From: Chitinophagales bacterium
GTDB lineage: Bacteria > Bacteroidota > Bacteroidia > Chitinophagales > UBA2359
Length of the DNA stretch: 64,000 bases
Direction: 5' to 3'
Assembly (NCBI GenBank): GCA_020636475.1
Contig: JACJXU010000001.1
Span: 682,001 to 746,000 of the forward strand
Translations under genes and position numbers: made by a program
Notes under the pieces: generated by a model
What the model was told of the DNA's origin: nothing
Databases searched by the model: none
The model's input: the letters and a program-made list of their open reading frames with translations, nothing else
In this document: in pieces, positions 43,183-52,034 of the stretch
Layout of the letters: every line of letters starts with the position of its first letter
How positions within the stretch are numbered: position 1 is the first letter of the stretch

Positions 43183-43965
43183 TTATTGGTTATTCAATAT
43201 TCTCTTTGTTTGTCTGACTAAATTTACCAATAGTTCTTCTTTCTCTGTATCGTCCATTTTTATTAATGGTCTTGTTGGTGGATTCATAGCCTGAAACTGA
43301 TTTAATTCGCTAAATTCTTCAAATAAGCAAGGTTTCAGTATTACAATTAGAATCGCCGCTCCATTTCTTTCTGCTGCCTCTAACAAAGGTGGTAATTCAT
43401 CAGTTGCAATAAAATCCGAACCTAAAAAATCTGTGCTTACTAGCAGAATTGCAACTTTTGTTTCATTTATAGCTTTTCTAATTTCCTCCTTCCATTTTTG
43501 ACTTGGTTGAATCTTTGTATCATCCCAATAATCTATTTGTTTTAAAAATGGCTTAAAATGTCTTTGGATGTCAATTAAAAACTCTTTGTCTTTATGGCTA
43601 TAACTAACAAAAATCTTTTCTCTTACTTGAGCTGGATTAGTTTTAAAATTTTGGTGTACGACAATTGGTAATATCCCAATTTCCTGTCTAATATAAAATA
43701 ATAATTTTTCAGCATTCTTTTCATATGTACAATCTGAATCAATTTGACCATTGTGTTGAGTTTCTCTATGTTCAATTAATTCGGTTTTAATACAATTTTG
43801 GATTTCATCAAGAAAAATAGATTTAAATTCATCAGAATAAAAATCGTAAAGTCGTGATTTTAGTTTATGAAATTGCTTAATAGTTTCTTCTGCAAAAATA
43901 TCAATTTTAACATGTTTATTATAAAACTGTTTCGCCTCGTCTCTAATGATTTTTTCGTCTTGCAT
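43183..43965 (-). CDS. TIR-domain protein
   Basis: 260 residues. The N-terminal 115 are helical with no recognised domain (IFAEETIKQFHKLKSRLYDF). The TIR domain is 116-260: REKIFVSYSHKDKEFL, WDDTKIQPSQKWKEEIRKAI, VAILLVSTDFLGSDFIATDE (putative catalytic Glu 190), AAILIVILKPC, NLVRQTKRIL. Known: bacterial TIR domains often cleave NAD or make cyclic ADP-ribose signals in antiphage defence; others act as scaffolds. No Thoeris ThsA-like or SIR2 partner lies nearby. It interrupts a run of core genes, has its own terminator and is AT-richer than its neighbours. Confidence 0.87.
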   Translation of the reverse strand: MQDEKIIRDEAKQFYNKHVKIDIFAEETIKQFHKLKSRLYDFYSDEFKSIFLDEIQNCIKTELIEHRETQHNGQIDSDCTYEKNAEKLLFYIRQEIGILPIVVHQNFKTNPAQVREKIFVSYSHKDKEFLIDIQRHFKPFLKQIDYWDDTKIQPSQKWKEEIRKAINETKVAILLVSTDFLGSDFIATDELPPLLEAAERNGAAILIVILKPCLFEEFSELNQFQAMNPPTRPLIKMDDTEKEELLVNLVRQTKRILNNQ

Positions 43966-44009
43966 AATGTTTTGGAAGAACTTACAGCTAAACTAAAATA
44001 CCCAAAACC

Positions 44010-44399
44010 CTACTTCTTCAACAAATCCCGAATTTCCGTAAGCAACACTTCGCTTGCGGGTGGTGGAGCCGGAGCAGTTTCTTCTTTCTTTTTCATGTTG
44101 TTGTAGGCGCGTACCACCAAGAAGATAACAAAAGCAACAATGAAAAACTCAATGAGTGTGTTGATGAAGGCTCCATAATTAATAGAAACCGCAGGAATGT
44201 CGCCCTGTGCTTCTTTCAATACGTACTTCATGTTTTTAAAATCAACGCCACCAAGCATCATACCTATTGGCGGCATAATTATATCCTGCACTAAGGAGTT
44301 AATAATTTTGCCGAAGGCGGCACCAATAACTACACCAACGGCAAGGTCTAAGACGTTTCCGCGGTTAATAAAATCTTTGTATTCTTGAATAAGTCCCAT
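44010..44399 (-). CDS. mscL: Large-conductance mechanosensitive channel
   Basis: 129 residues. MscL signature: [20 protein letters not shown] and [14 protein letters not shown] (first helix), [33 protein letters not shown] (second helix), and the cytoplasmic LLTEIRDLL helix. Known: homopentameric inner-membrane channel opening under hypo-osmotic tension. It starts 27 nt after the end of the response-regulator gene. Confidence 0.96.
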   Translation of the reverse strand: MGLIQEYKDFINRGNVLDLAVGVVIGAAFGKIINSLVQDIIMPPIGMMLGGVDFKNMKYVLKEAQGDIPAVSINYGAFINTLIEFFIVAFVIFLVVRAYNNMKKKEETAPAPPPASEVLLTEIRDLLKK

Positions 44400-44425
44400 A
44401 AAAATAAGGTTTAGAAATAATTTTT

Positions 44426-45796
44426 TTATCGTTTTAAATTAAACTTGTCAATTTTGTTGTATAAATGGCTACGCTGAATTTCTATTTCTTCGGCAGTTTT
44501 GGAAACATTCCAGTTATTTTTTTGCAGCTTAAACTCTAAATATACCTTTTCCGCATAATCTTTGTAGTCGGAAAAATTAGGAAAACTGTCAAAATCCACA
44601 CTTTCGCCACCTATGTTGGAGGAAGTACTGCCGGATAAGTTGGGAGAAACATAGCTTCGAACTTCTTTGTCGGTAATACTTTTATCGCTCAAAATAACCA
44701 AACGCTCAATCACATTGTGCAACTCGCGCACATTGCCCGACCAGTGTAGTTCTTGCAACAAAGTGAGTGCCTCGGGCGTAATGGCTTTGGGTTTCATGTT
44801 GTAATCGGCGCAAATTTCTGCCGTAAACATTTCTGCCAGCAAGGGTATGTCTTCTTTGCGCTCGTCTAAAGAAGGGACGTGTACGAGCAGTACCGCCAAA
44901 CGGTGGTAAAGGTCTTCGCGGAATTTCTTTTCGGCTATTTGCTCCAGCAAGTTTTTGTTGGTGGCGGCTACAATACGCACGTTCACCGGAATTTCGCGGT
45001 CGCCACCTACACGGGTAATTTTGTTTTCTTGAAGCGCACGCAACACTTTTGCTTGTGCCGAAAGACTCATATCGCCTACTTCGTCTAAGAAAAGCGTACC
45101 GCCATTGGCGAGTTCAAATTTTCCGATACGTTGTTTTACGGCAGAGGTAAAGGCACCTTTTTCGTGACCAAAAAGTTCACTTTCTATCAACTCCGAAGGA
45201 ATAGCGGCACAGTTTACTTCTATCATCGGACCTTCGGAGCGATTGCTTTTTTCGTGCAACCAGCGCGCTACCAACTCCTTGCCCGTTCCGTTAGAGCCCG
45301 TTATCAGCACACGCGCATCGGTAGGTGCTACGCGGTCGATGGTTTCTTTTATTTTTTTAATTACTTTAGATGCGCCAATAATTTCGCGTGTTTTATTGAT
45401 GCGTCTTTTTAGATTTTTGCTTTCGCTAATAAGGCTGGAGCGGTCGAGTGCGTTTCTTACGGTAATCAACAATCGGTTGAGGTCGGGCGGCTTGGCGATA
45501 TAGTCAAAAGCACCGTTTCGCACTGCTTCTACCGCAGTTTCCATCGTTCCGTGACCGGAAATAATAATAATAGGCAATTCCGGATTGAACTCAAGTGCCT
45601 GCGCCAAGACCTCTAAGCCGTCTAATTTGGGCATTTTAATGTCCAAAAAAACGAGGTCGTATTTGTTAATTTTTATTTGATTGAGTCCATCTACACCGTC
45701 TTCGGCTTCTTCAACTGTATAGCCTTCGTATTCTAATATTTCTCTTAGGGTGCGCCGAATATTTTTTTCATCATCAACAATAAGAATCTTTGCCAT
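44426..45796 (-). CDS. Sigma-54-type response regulator (NtrC family)
   Basis: 456 residues. Receiver domain 1-120 with phospho-acceptor Asp 52 ([10 protein letters not shown]). AAA+ domain: Walker A GSNGTGKE (167-174), GAFTSA (214-219) in place of the usual GAFTGA, Walker B TLFLDE, sensor [20 protein letters not shown]-terminal Fis-like HTH ([20 protein letters not shown]). Known: activates sigma-54 promoters after phosphorylation. The Gly to Ser change is in the loop that contacts sigma-54 and may be a lineage variant. The partner kinase is unknown. Confidence 0.92.
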   Translation of the reverse strand: MAKILIVDDEKNIRRTLREILEYEGYTVEEAEDGVDGLNQIKINKYDLVFLDIKMPKLDGLEVLAQALEFNPELPIIIISGHGTMETAVEAVRNGAFDYIAKPPDLNRLLITVRNALDRSSLISESKNLKRRINKTREIIGASKVIKKIKETIDRVAPTDARVLITGSNGTGKELVARWLHEKSNRSEGPMIEVNCAAIPSELIESELFGHEKGAFTSAVKQRIGKFELANGGTLFLDEVGDMSLSAQAKVLRALQENKITRVGGDREIPVNVRIVAATNKNLLEQIAEKKFREDLYHRLAVLLVHVPSLDERKEDIPLLAEMFTAEICADYNMKPKAITPEALTLLQELHWSGNVRELHNVIERLVILSDKSITDKEVRSYVSPNLSGSTSSNIGGESVDFDSFPNFSDYKDYAEKVYLEFKLQKNNWNVSKTAEEIEIQRSHLYNKIDKFNLKR

Positions 45797-45875
45797 AAAT
45801 TTTTTTGAGGCGTTTTGCTTTAATTTTTATTTAAAAGACTTTTTTCGATATTATTTGTCACAATATTTTAGAAAA

Positions 45876-46254
45876 GTGCAAAGTTTATATAAGCCGGGTT
45901 CTGTGTGTTTTCATTCAAAAACAGCTTGTCATTTATCTGGTACTTTTTTCACAAAAAGCATCTATCAATCTACCCATTTCGGCAATTTCTTTTTGGAGGG
46001 CTGCCATATATCTTTTCAGAAGCCGAAATATATTTGATTTTTCAACCCACAAGGTTTACCCCAATAAGCAATTACTTGGTTATTGTACACGAAGTATTTT
46101 CACTTACGATAGAAAACCTATCATACTAATTCTCTGCGGCACTGGCTGTTATCTTTTTGCAAAGATACCCTCCCGTTAGGAGGTGTGGTGCCCAGCGTTG
46201 CCCGGACTTTCCTCCGAAATAATTAAATTTCGGCGACAAGCATAAACTTTGCAC
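45876..46254 (-). ncRNA. rnpB: RNase P RNA (bacterial type)
   Basis: About 379 nt on minus. The universal 5' core GGAGGAAAGTCCGGGCAACG is followed by CTGGGCACCACACCTCC and a TAACGGGAGGG loop. The 3' end has the classical ACAGAACCCGGCTTAT. The ends close helix P1: 5' GTGCAAAGTTTAT pairs with 3' ATAAACTTTGCAC, which fixes the boundaries. Known role: the catalytic RNA of 5' tRNA maturation. Confidence 0.95.
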
Positions 46255-46258
46255 CTTG

Positions 46259-46266
46259 CAAAAGTA
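46259..46266 (-). promoter_or_regulatory. -7 element (TACTTTTG) of rnpB
   Basis: TACTTTTG ends 4 nt before the first base of rnpB helix P1, the expected -7 spacing, so promoter and RNA start support each other. Confidence 0.6.
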
Positions 46267-46286
46267 GAAATTTTAACTAAAAATTA

Positions 46287-46294
46287 TACTTTTG
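46287..46294 (+). promoter_or_regulatory. Candidate -7 element (TACTTTTG) for the DUF4920 gene
   Basis: Exact TAnnTTTG match 35 nt before the ATG at 46329, back-to-back with the rnpB promoter. Confidence 0.45.
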
Positions 46295-46328
46295 TACAAA
46301 TTATTTGTTACATAAATAAAAATAAAAT

Positions 46329-46856
46329 ATGAAACATTACTTTAATACCTATAAAATTTCTTCAAAAATAGTAAAAATATACTTGGTTTGCAGCATTATG
46401 GGCGGCATTGCTACCTTTTCATCGTGTAATGGCACTGCACCTGAAAACAAATCGGTAGCCGGCATGCGTAGTTTTGGCGAGCAAATAACTGCCGACGGTG
46501 CTATAAGTATGGCAAGCCTAACAGAAAAAATGCAACAGACCACAAGCGAACAACAAGCTAAGGTGGAGGGCAATGTTGCGGCGGTGTGTCAGGTGAAAGG
46601 CTGTTGGATGAACTTGTACCAGCCCGACAGTTCTACCATGCGTGTTACGTTTAAGGATTATGCGTTTTTTATGCCCAAAGATATTGAGGGCAAAAAGGTA
46701 ATCGTTGAAGGAATTGCCAAATACGACACTACTTCGGTAGAAGATTTGCGCCATTTTGCCGAAGATGAAGGTAAATCGGCGGAAGAAATAGCGGCAATAA
46801 GCGCACCGGCAGTAGAGTTGGTTTTCGAGGCGAATGGTGTATTGTTGGAGCCGTAG
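46329..46856 (+). CDS. DUF4920 lipoprotein
   Basis: 175 residues. Signal peptide with lipobox near ATFSSC (Cys about 33). The DUF4920 core follows: VEGNVAAVCQVKGCWMNLYQ with its conserved CQVKGCWM cysteine pair, VTFKDYAFFMPKDIEGKKVI and VEGIAKYDTTSVEDLRHFAE. Known: a conserved family, possibly OB-fold-like and metal-related; function not established. It is probably periplasm-facing. Confidence 0.9.
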   Translation: MKHYFNTYKISSKIVKIYLVCSIMGGIATFSSCNGTAPENKSVAGMRSFGEQITADGAISMASLTEKMQQTTSEQQAKVEGNVAAVCQVKGCWMNLYQPDSSTMRVTFKDYAFFMPKDIEGKKVIVEGIAKYDTTSVEDLRHFAEDEGKSAEEIAAISAPAVELVFEANGVLLEP

Positions 46857-46862
46857 TTTTTT

Positions 46863-47372
46863 TTAATAAACTTTGTTGCCGTGACTAATCCAAATGCCCC
46901 ATTGGGCATCGAAAGGGTGAATGTTTTGGGTTAAGCCTGCGCTATTTTGCATGGGGAATTTTTCATTCGACCATTCAAATAAGCCTCCGTACATATTATA
47001 TACTTGCGTAAAACCTGCGGAAAGTAATTTTTCTGCAATTTTTTCGCTACGGTATCCTACCGAACAATAAACTACAACGGGTGTGTTGTAGTCAATGTTT
47101 TCGACGCGACAAATTTCAAAATCATCGTAACCTATCCATAAAGCATTTTGCACGTGGCTCACTTCGTATTCGCGCCAAGAGCGACTGTCTAAAAATTGTA
47201 CTTGTGGATTGTTTTTTTGAAGTTGATGTGCTTCCTCAACGCTTATTTCATTTACGCTGTGCTGCAATAAATTTTGGAGCATGAGCTTGTACGCCGAACT
47301 TTTTATTTGCGAAAACATGTTTAGAGAGTTTAGAAAGAATATCGTGAGTAAAATTATTTTAAAATGCTGCAT
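46863..47372 (-). CDS. Rhodanese-domain protein, exported
   Basis: 169 residues, signal peptide (IILLTIFFLNSLNMFSQ). Rhodanese domain: VQFLDSRSWREYEVSHVQNA, TPVVVYCSVGYRSEKIAEKL with active loop CSVGYR (nucleophile Cys). Known: sulfur-transfer or related thiol chemistry; the partner in the periplasm is unknown. It converges on the DUF4920 gene, 6 nt apart. Confidence 0.9.
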   Translation of the reverse strand: MQHFKIILLTIFFLNSLNMFSQIKSSAYKLMLQNLLQHSVNEISVEEAHQLQKNNPQVQFLDSRSWREYEVSHVQNALWIGYDDFEICRVENIDYNTPVVVYCSVGYRSEKIAEKLLSAGFTQVYNMYGGLFEWSNEKFPMQNSAGLTQNIHPFDAQWGIWISHGNKVY

Positions 47373-47413
47373 TGTTTTTGCTTGTGTTTAAGAAAATTGA
47401 AAAATTACATTAA

Positions 47414-48181
47414 TTGAAGAATAAAAATACCGTTTTTGTTTACATTCCTACGCTTATTGATGCATTTTATGCACCAACAGCTTGGGATTTTGTGGAGTTT
47501 TTGCAGTTATTTCATTTTGATGTTAAGTATCCTGCTTCGCAAGCAGATATTGGCAGATACTTTTACGAAGCGGGGCAATTAGAGGACGCTATTATTTTGG
47601 CAAACAAATTTATACAAGAATTTTCTGAAGCGGAGATGCTGGCGATGATGAATTATGAAGACATCCGCTATGTATTGGACGTGATGCCAAAGTTGTCTTC
47701 CGCTATAAAATATGCCAACAACCTCAAAAGAATAATATATGCGGTAAAAAATTGGGTAAGTTGGTTTCATCGGTTTATGGAAAATCCGCCCACGCTCAAG
47801 TTGCCCGAAGAACGCAAGATTTTGTTTTACACGCACATTCGCCCCAGCGAACTTATGGGAGATACCGTTAAGTGGTCGAGTTTGTTTGACGCTTGCCGCG
47901 GACTCCACTACACTTTGGCTCCACCCTTGCTGTTGCCACCCGTTGGCGACATGTATTTTGCTTATATGTATCCCGAACTTTCCAATGGAATTTTGCAAGT
48001 GTGGCTTGATTACATGCAAAAAAATCGGTTTGAAATATTGATTACCACCGAGCCGGAGGCAATGTTTTTATTCAATGCGTACTTGCAAGATAAAAACACT
48101 AACATAAGCGTTTATCATTTGATTAATTTGCTAAAACCAAGCGTGGCAGCAGAAACAAAAACAGCCACCGAAATATCGTGA
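47414..48181 (+). CDS. LutA/CCG-domain homologue that has lost its cysteines
   Basis: 255 residues from TTG 47414. The layout follows LutA/GlpC-type proteins: VFVYIPTLIDAFYAPTAWDF, LQLFHFDVKYPASQADIGRY (where QTCCGQPxFNSG is expected), a second half RKILFYTHIRPSELMGD, and LLPPVGDMYFAYMYPELSNG (where CCGFGGTFSVKYPEIS is expected), LITTEPEAMFLF (TDPGCLMQI expected). Every Cys of the iron-sulfur or disulfide CCG motifs is replaced; the only Cys left is in DACRGLH. A non-catalytic or repurposed protein is inferred. No LutB/LutC partner is adjacent. Confidence 0.7.
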   Translation: MKNKNTVFVYIPTLIDAFYAPTAWDFVEFLQLFHFDVKYPASQADIGRYFYEAGQLEDAIILANKFIQEFSEAEMLAMMNYEDIRYVLDVMPKLSSAIKYANNLKRIIYAVKNWVSWFHRFMENPPTLKLPEERKILFYTHIRPSELMGDTVKWSSLFDACRGLHYTLAPPLLLPPVGDMYFAYMYPELSNGILQVWLDYMQKNRFEILITTEPEAMFLFNAYLQDKNTNISVYHLINLLKPSVAAETKTATEIS

Positions 48182-48196
48182 ACTACGATTTTTCGA

Positions 48197-48922
48197 CTAA
48201 TTGTCTTGTAGTTTAAATACTTTTTTCAACAATTCGGTTGTTCTGGCGAGTGGGTCTTTTCTTATTTTCAACTCTTCTTGCGCCACCATAGTAAATAAGC
48301 CGTCAATGGCTTTGTCCGTTACATAAGCGGTAAGGTCTGTATTTACAGGCTTCACCAATGGAATTTTGTTGTATTGCGTCATTATATCGCCCCAATATTT
48401 GGTCGCATTCACTTTGTTGAGCGAGTTTTTAATAACAGGCGAAAAGGCTTGTTGCAGTTGTGTAGAAGTAGTGCGTTTCAAGTAGTCGGTTGCGGCACTT
48501 TGGTTGCCTTTTATAATGCCCAAAGCATCTTGGAAGGTCATTTGTTTGATGGCATTAATGAAAATAGGTTTTGCTTGTAGGGCAGCATCTTCGGCGGCGC
48601 GGTTGAGCGACAACACTACTTTGTCCACTTCGTTGCCCAAACCTATATCGCGCAAGGTGTTTTGTACTTTTTGTACGTCTTGGGGCCAAGGAATTTTTAT
48701 TTTGGGATTTTTGAAATAGCCGTCGGTTTTGCTCACCACATTGGCACCATTGGTAATTCCGTTAATCAATGCTTCGCGCAAACCGGCTTGCATTTCACCT
48801 TCAGTAACGGGTGTGTTGGCTCCGGTTTCTAAAATATCGTTGAGGGCTTTATTTATTTGCGAGCTGGTACAAGAGGTAAAACTCATCGCTGCCAAAAGAA
48901 ATATTAAAAAAGATTGTTTCAT
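48197..48922 (-). CDS. DUF4197 lipoprotein
   Basis: 241 residues from the ATG at 48922 (MKQSFLIFLLAAMSFTSC, lipobox Cys about 18). The frame opens seven codons earlier, but that would spoil the signal peptide. DUF4197 core: MQAGLREALINGITNGANVV, KIPWPQDVQKVQNTLRDIGL, LNRAAEDAALQAKPIFINAI, GDIMTQYNKIPLVKPVNTDL, TDKAIDGLFTMVAQEELKIR. Known: conserved, function not established. It converges on the LutA-like gene, 15 nt apart. Confidence 0.9.
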   Translation of the reverse strand: MKQSFLIFLLAAMSFTSCTSSQINKALNDILETGANTPVTEGEMQAGLREALINGITNGANVVSKTDGYFKNPKIKIPWPQDVQKVQNTLRDIGLGNEVDKVVLSLNRAAEDAALQAKPIFINAIKQMTFQDALGIIKGNQSAATDYLKRTTSTQLQQAFSPVIKNSLNKVNATKYWGDIMTQYNKIPLVKPVNTDLTAYVTDKAIDGLFTMVAQEELKIRKDPLARTTELLKKVFKLQDN

Positions 48923-48969
48923 GTTGAATTGTATTTTTACCAAAAAAATTATTGATTAAACAAAATACG

Positions 48970-48990
48970 TTTCGTTTAAGCGAAACGAAA
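48970..48990. promoter_or_regulatory. Inverted repeat between divergent genes
   Basis: TTTCGTTT and AAACGAAA around AAGCG, 48 nt before the DUF4197 start. It could be an operator or an upstream hairpin; no T run makes a terminator unlikely. Confidence 0.25.
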
Positions 48991-49159
48991 TAAAGATGCC
49001 AAAATTAAAGCTATTTACTCTTTTCATGTAATAATTCGATACTTTTTCATTTTTTTTGCGATAAAAAATGAAACCTATTTTTGTTGTGTACAATCACACA
49101 TAGAAAAACAATACAAATAATGTTTACATTTACCCATAACTTATTTAAGCCTTATTCTT

Positions 49160-50275
49160 ATGAATGACGTACAGAATGCCGCCCGTTTATTTATCACTCT
49201 CGTAGTGCTTGCTTTTGTGGGAGTAATTTTCTACTATTTGGGCAATATTGTGTTTTATTTTATTGCTGCGGGTATATTTGCATTTTTTGCAAAACCACTC
49301 GTCAATTTTTTTACAAAACTAAAAATTGGAAAAAAGCGTCTCCCGCGTTCTGTGGCTGCCGTAATAACGATTTTGCTATTTTACACCGTTTTTTTCTTCC
49401 TAACCATTATTCTTACGCCTTTGGTATTTAAGCCTTTTTACGCCCTTTCTCAGATAGATTTTGGCAAATCGTTGGCTTTTATTAATCCTTTTTGGGAAAA
49501 AGTAATTAGCAAAATGGCAGATTTCGGCATTTTTATTTCTGAAAAAGATCCACTAACAGTAATTTTAGACAATTTAAAAGGCTATTTCAACATCGAAAAA
49601 GTAGGCGATTTGTTTGGCTCTCTGTTTGGTATTTTACAAAATACCGCCTCTGTGCTTATTGCTGTTTTTTCTATTACTTTTATTGCATTCTTTTTTATGA
49701 GTGATGATTCTCTTTCCTATAAAATGGTGAATGCCCTGATACCGAAAAGTGCCGAAGTAAAATTAGATAAAGTGCTGAGTTCTTCTAAAGAACTGATGCG
49801 GCGATACATATTGGGCATTCTTCTTCAAATAGCCATTGATAGTGCTTTTGTAACCATATTGCTGCTGATTTTAGGGATAGAAAACGCGCTGTTAATTGGG
49901 CTTATTTGCGGCATTTCCAATATTATTCCTTATGTAGGGCCCATTATAGGCGGCGTAATGAGCGTAATATTGAGCATCAGCAACCAAGTAGATGCCGATG
50001 TGCAAACGGTTGTTTTTCCCATTATTGTTAAAGTAATTATTGTGGTGGCACTCATGCAATTTCTCGACAATTGGTTTGTTCAACCCTACATTTTTTCCAA
50101 TAGCGTAAATGCGCATCCTCTCGAAATTTTTACCGTAATATTAGTGGCTGGTTCGCTTTCGGGTATTGTGGGAATGGTTTTGGCAATTCCCATTTATACT
50201 ATTTTGCGCCTTGTACTCAAAGAGTTTTTAAGTGAATTTAAAGTAGTGCAAAAACTTACCGAAAATATTAAGTAG
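49160..50275 (+). CDS. AI-2E/PerM-family membrane permease
   Basis: 371 residues. Eight hydrophobic segments in the family order (FITLVVLAFVGVIFYYLGNI, SVAAVITILLFYTVFFFLTI, SVLIAVFSITFIAFFFMSDD, LLQIAIDSAFVTILLLILGI). The family core motif is present: LICGISNIIPYVGPIIGGVM. End: LEIFTVILVAGSLSGIVGMV. Known: inner-membrane exporters of varied function, named for autoinducer-2; substrate unknown here. Confidence 0.92.
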   Translation: MNDVQNAARLFITLVVLAFVGVIFYYLGNIVFYFIAAGIFAFFAKPLVNFFTKLKIGKKRLPRSVAAVITILLFYTVFFFLTIILTPLVFKPFYALSQIDFGKSLAFINPFWEKVISKMADFGIFISEKDPLTVILDNLKGYFNIEKVGDLFGSLFGILQNTASVLIAVFSITFIAFFFMSDDSLSYKMVNALIPKSAEVKLDKVLSSSKELMRRYILGILLQIAIDSAFVTILLLILGIENALLIGLICGISNIIPYVGPIIGGVMSVILSISNQVDADVQTVVFPIIVKVIIVVALMQFLDNWFVQPYIFSNSVNAHPLEIFTVILVAGSLSGIVGMVLAIPIYTILRLVLKEFLSEFKVVQKLTENIK

Positions 50276-50281
50276 TTTTTC

Positions 50282-51409
50282 ATGCATTTGTTCCTTGCTT
50301 TTGTATGGATTATTGCGCTTGTGGTACATCTCTGCTGGATTTATCTTGTTTTTGGAGCTGTGCTGTCGAAAAAGAAAGCAATTCATGTTTCGGATAAAAA
50401 AAATACAGCATTACCCCTTAGCGTCATCATCTGCGCCCGCAACGAAGCACACAATTTACAAGAAAATCTCCCCGCCATTCTAACGCAAGATTATCCAAAT
50501 TTTGAAGTAATTGTAGTAAACGACCGCAGCAAGGATACTTCGGCACAAGTACTCGCTACTTTGGAAAAAAAATTTCCACATCTCAAAATAATTCAGCTTA
50601 GTCCGAGCGAAAAAACAACACATTTGGGCAAAAAAAACGCCCTTTGGGAAGGTTTACAAGCTGCCAACAAGGATTTTGTTGTCGTTACTGATGCCGACTG
50701 CAAGCCTGCGTCTGGTATTTGGCTGCAACTTTTGGCAAAAAAATTATCGCCTCAGCATATTGTTTTAGGCTTTAGTCCTTATTACAAAGAACCTTCTATA
50801 GTCAATGCTTGGGTGCAGTACGAAACAGCACTTACTGCCTTGCAGTACGGAGGATTTGCCCAAAGAAACTGCGCATATATGGGCGTGGGCAGAAATATGG
50901 CTTACGACAAAAATATTGCCTTACAGTCGTCGGTTTTTTCGGATTATGCCCAAAAACTTTCGGGCGATGATGATTTGCTGGTAGCTCATTTTGCCAATAA
51001 AAAAGCCGTGAATTTATCGACCGAAGCGGCAGCCTTTACTTTTTCCCAAGCTCCCGACAGCTTTTATGCGTGGCTTATTCAAAAGAAAAGACACCTCAGC
51101 AGTGCCCAAAACTATCCTTTTCGCATAAGTGCGCTATTGAGTATCTTTGCGCTGGTTCATGTTGCAAGTTATGCACTGTTGCTTTGGCTATTGCTTTGTT
51201 ATCCTGCGTATTGTGCAGCAATTTTGCTTATATTTTTATTTCACGAAACCGCACAGGCAATACTATTTTGGCGTTTGCATCAACAATTTCCAAGCCTCGT
51301 ACCCAGAGTACAAAATATGTTAGTTTTCGATTTTTTACACATTTTTTATTACATTACGATGTTTTTTTTAAGTTTTGGCAAACCAAAAAAATGGAAAGCA
51401 AATGAATGA
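50282..51409 (+). CDS. Family 2 glycosyltransferase, membrane-anchored
   Basis: 375 residues. N-terminal helix (LFLAFVWIIALVVHLCWIYL), GT-A catalytic domain (PLSVIICARNEAHNLQENLP, FEVIVVNDRSKDTSAQVLAT, VVVTDADCKPASGIWL with the DxD-like metal site, KLSGDDDLLVAHFANKKAV, QKKRHLSSAQNYP as a QxxRW-type end motif), then two or three C-terminal helices. Known: processive or single-sugar transfer from NDP-sugars at the inner membrane. Acceptor unknown. Six nt after the permease gene. Confidence 0.9.
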   Translation: MHLFLAFVWIIALVVHLCWIYLVFGAVLSKKKAIHVSDKKNTALPLSVIICARNEAHNLQENLPAILTQDYPNFEVIVVNDRSKDTSAQVLATLEKKFPHLKIIQLSPSEKTTHLGKKNALWEGLQAANKDFVVVTDADCKPASGIWLQLLAKKLSPQHIVLGFSPYYKEPSIVNAWVQYETALTALQYGGFAQRNCAYMGVGRNMAYDKNIALQSSVFSDYAQKLSGDDDLLVAHFANKKAVNLSTEAAAFTFSQAPDSFYAWLIQKKRHLSSAQNYPFRISALLSIFALVHVASYALLLWLLLCYPAYCAAILLIFLFHETAQAILFWRLHQQFPSLVPRVQNMLVFDFLHIFYYITMFFLSFGKPKKWKANE

Positions 51410-52022
51410 AATATTAGCCCTTTTTCCCGACCTAAGCGATCAGCAAAAACAACAGTTTGCACAATTAGCCGATTTGTATCGTTATTGGAACGAGCGCATC
51501 AACCTCATTTCACGCAATGATATCCAATATTTGTACGAAAAACATATTCTTCATTCGCTAAGTATCGGCAAAATAGTGCCTTTTGAGCCGAGACAAAAAA
51601 TTTTGGATATTGGCACCGGCGGCGGATTTCCGGGCATTCCTTTGGCAATATTATTTCCACAAAATCATTTTCATTTGGTGGACAGCATTGGCAAAAAAAT
51701 TATGGTCGTCAATGACATTGCCCAACAATTATCATTGAAAAATGTACAAGTCAGCCAAGAACGTGCCGAAAACCTGCGCGGCAAGTATCACTGGATTTGT
51801 GCGCGTGCCGTTGCGCCTATTAGCACCCTTTGCCAATGGACAAATCATTTGCTTTATCAACCCAAAAACGGGCGCGGGGGCTGGTTGTTGCTTAAAGGAG
51901 GCGACTTGGAGGCAGAAATTTTGGCTTGCGATTTTCCGGTAAAAAAATATCCGTTAGAAAACGTCCTAAATTCGGAATATTATGCCGAAAAATACTTGTT
52001 GCACGTTCAATATTATGCCTAA
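51402..52022 (+). CDS. rsmG: 16S rRNA m7G527 methyltransferase
   Basis: 206 residues from the ATG at 51402, which overlaps the glycosyltransferase end by 8 nt; an earlier TTG is less likely. LYRYWNERINLISRNDIQYL, HILHSLSIGKI, ILDIGTGGGFPGIPLAILFP (SAM site), FHLVDSIGKKIMVVNDIAQQ, ICARAVAPISTLCQW, LLKGGDLEAEI. Known reaction: N7-methylation of G527 in 16S rRNA. Full length and typical. Confidence 0.95.
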   Translation: MNEILALFPDLSDQQKQQFAQLADLYRYWNERINLISRNDIQYLYEKHILHSLSIGKIVPFEPRQKILDIGTGGGFPGIPLAILFPQNHFHLVDSIGKKIMVVNDIAQQLSLKNVQVSQERAENLRGKYHWICARAVAPISTLCQWTNHLLYQPKNGRGGWLLLKGGDLEAEILACDFPVKKYPLENVLNSEYYAEKYLLHVQYYA

Positions 52023-52034
52023 ACTGTTTGCAAA

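Noticed and set aside
40381..45796. Histidine kinase and sigma-54 regulator as a cognate pair
   Set aside because: They are about 3 kb apart with unrelated genes between them and no shared operon.
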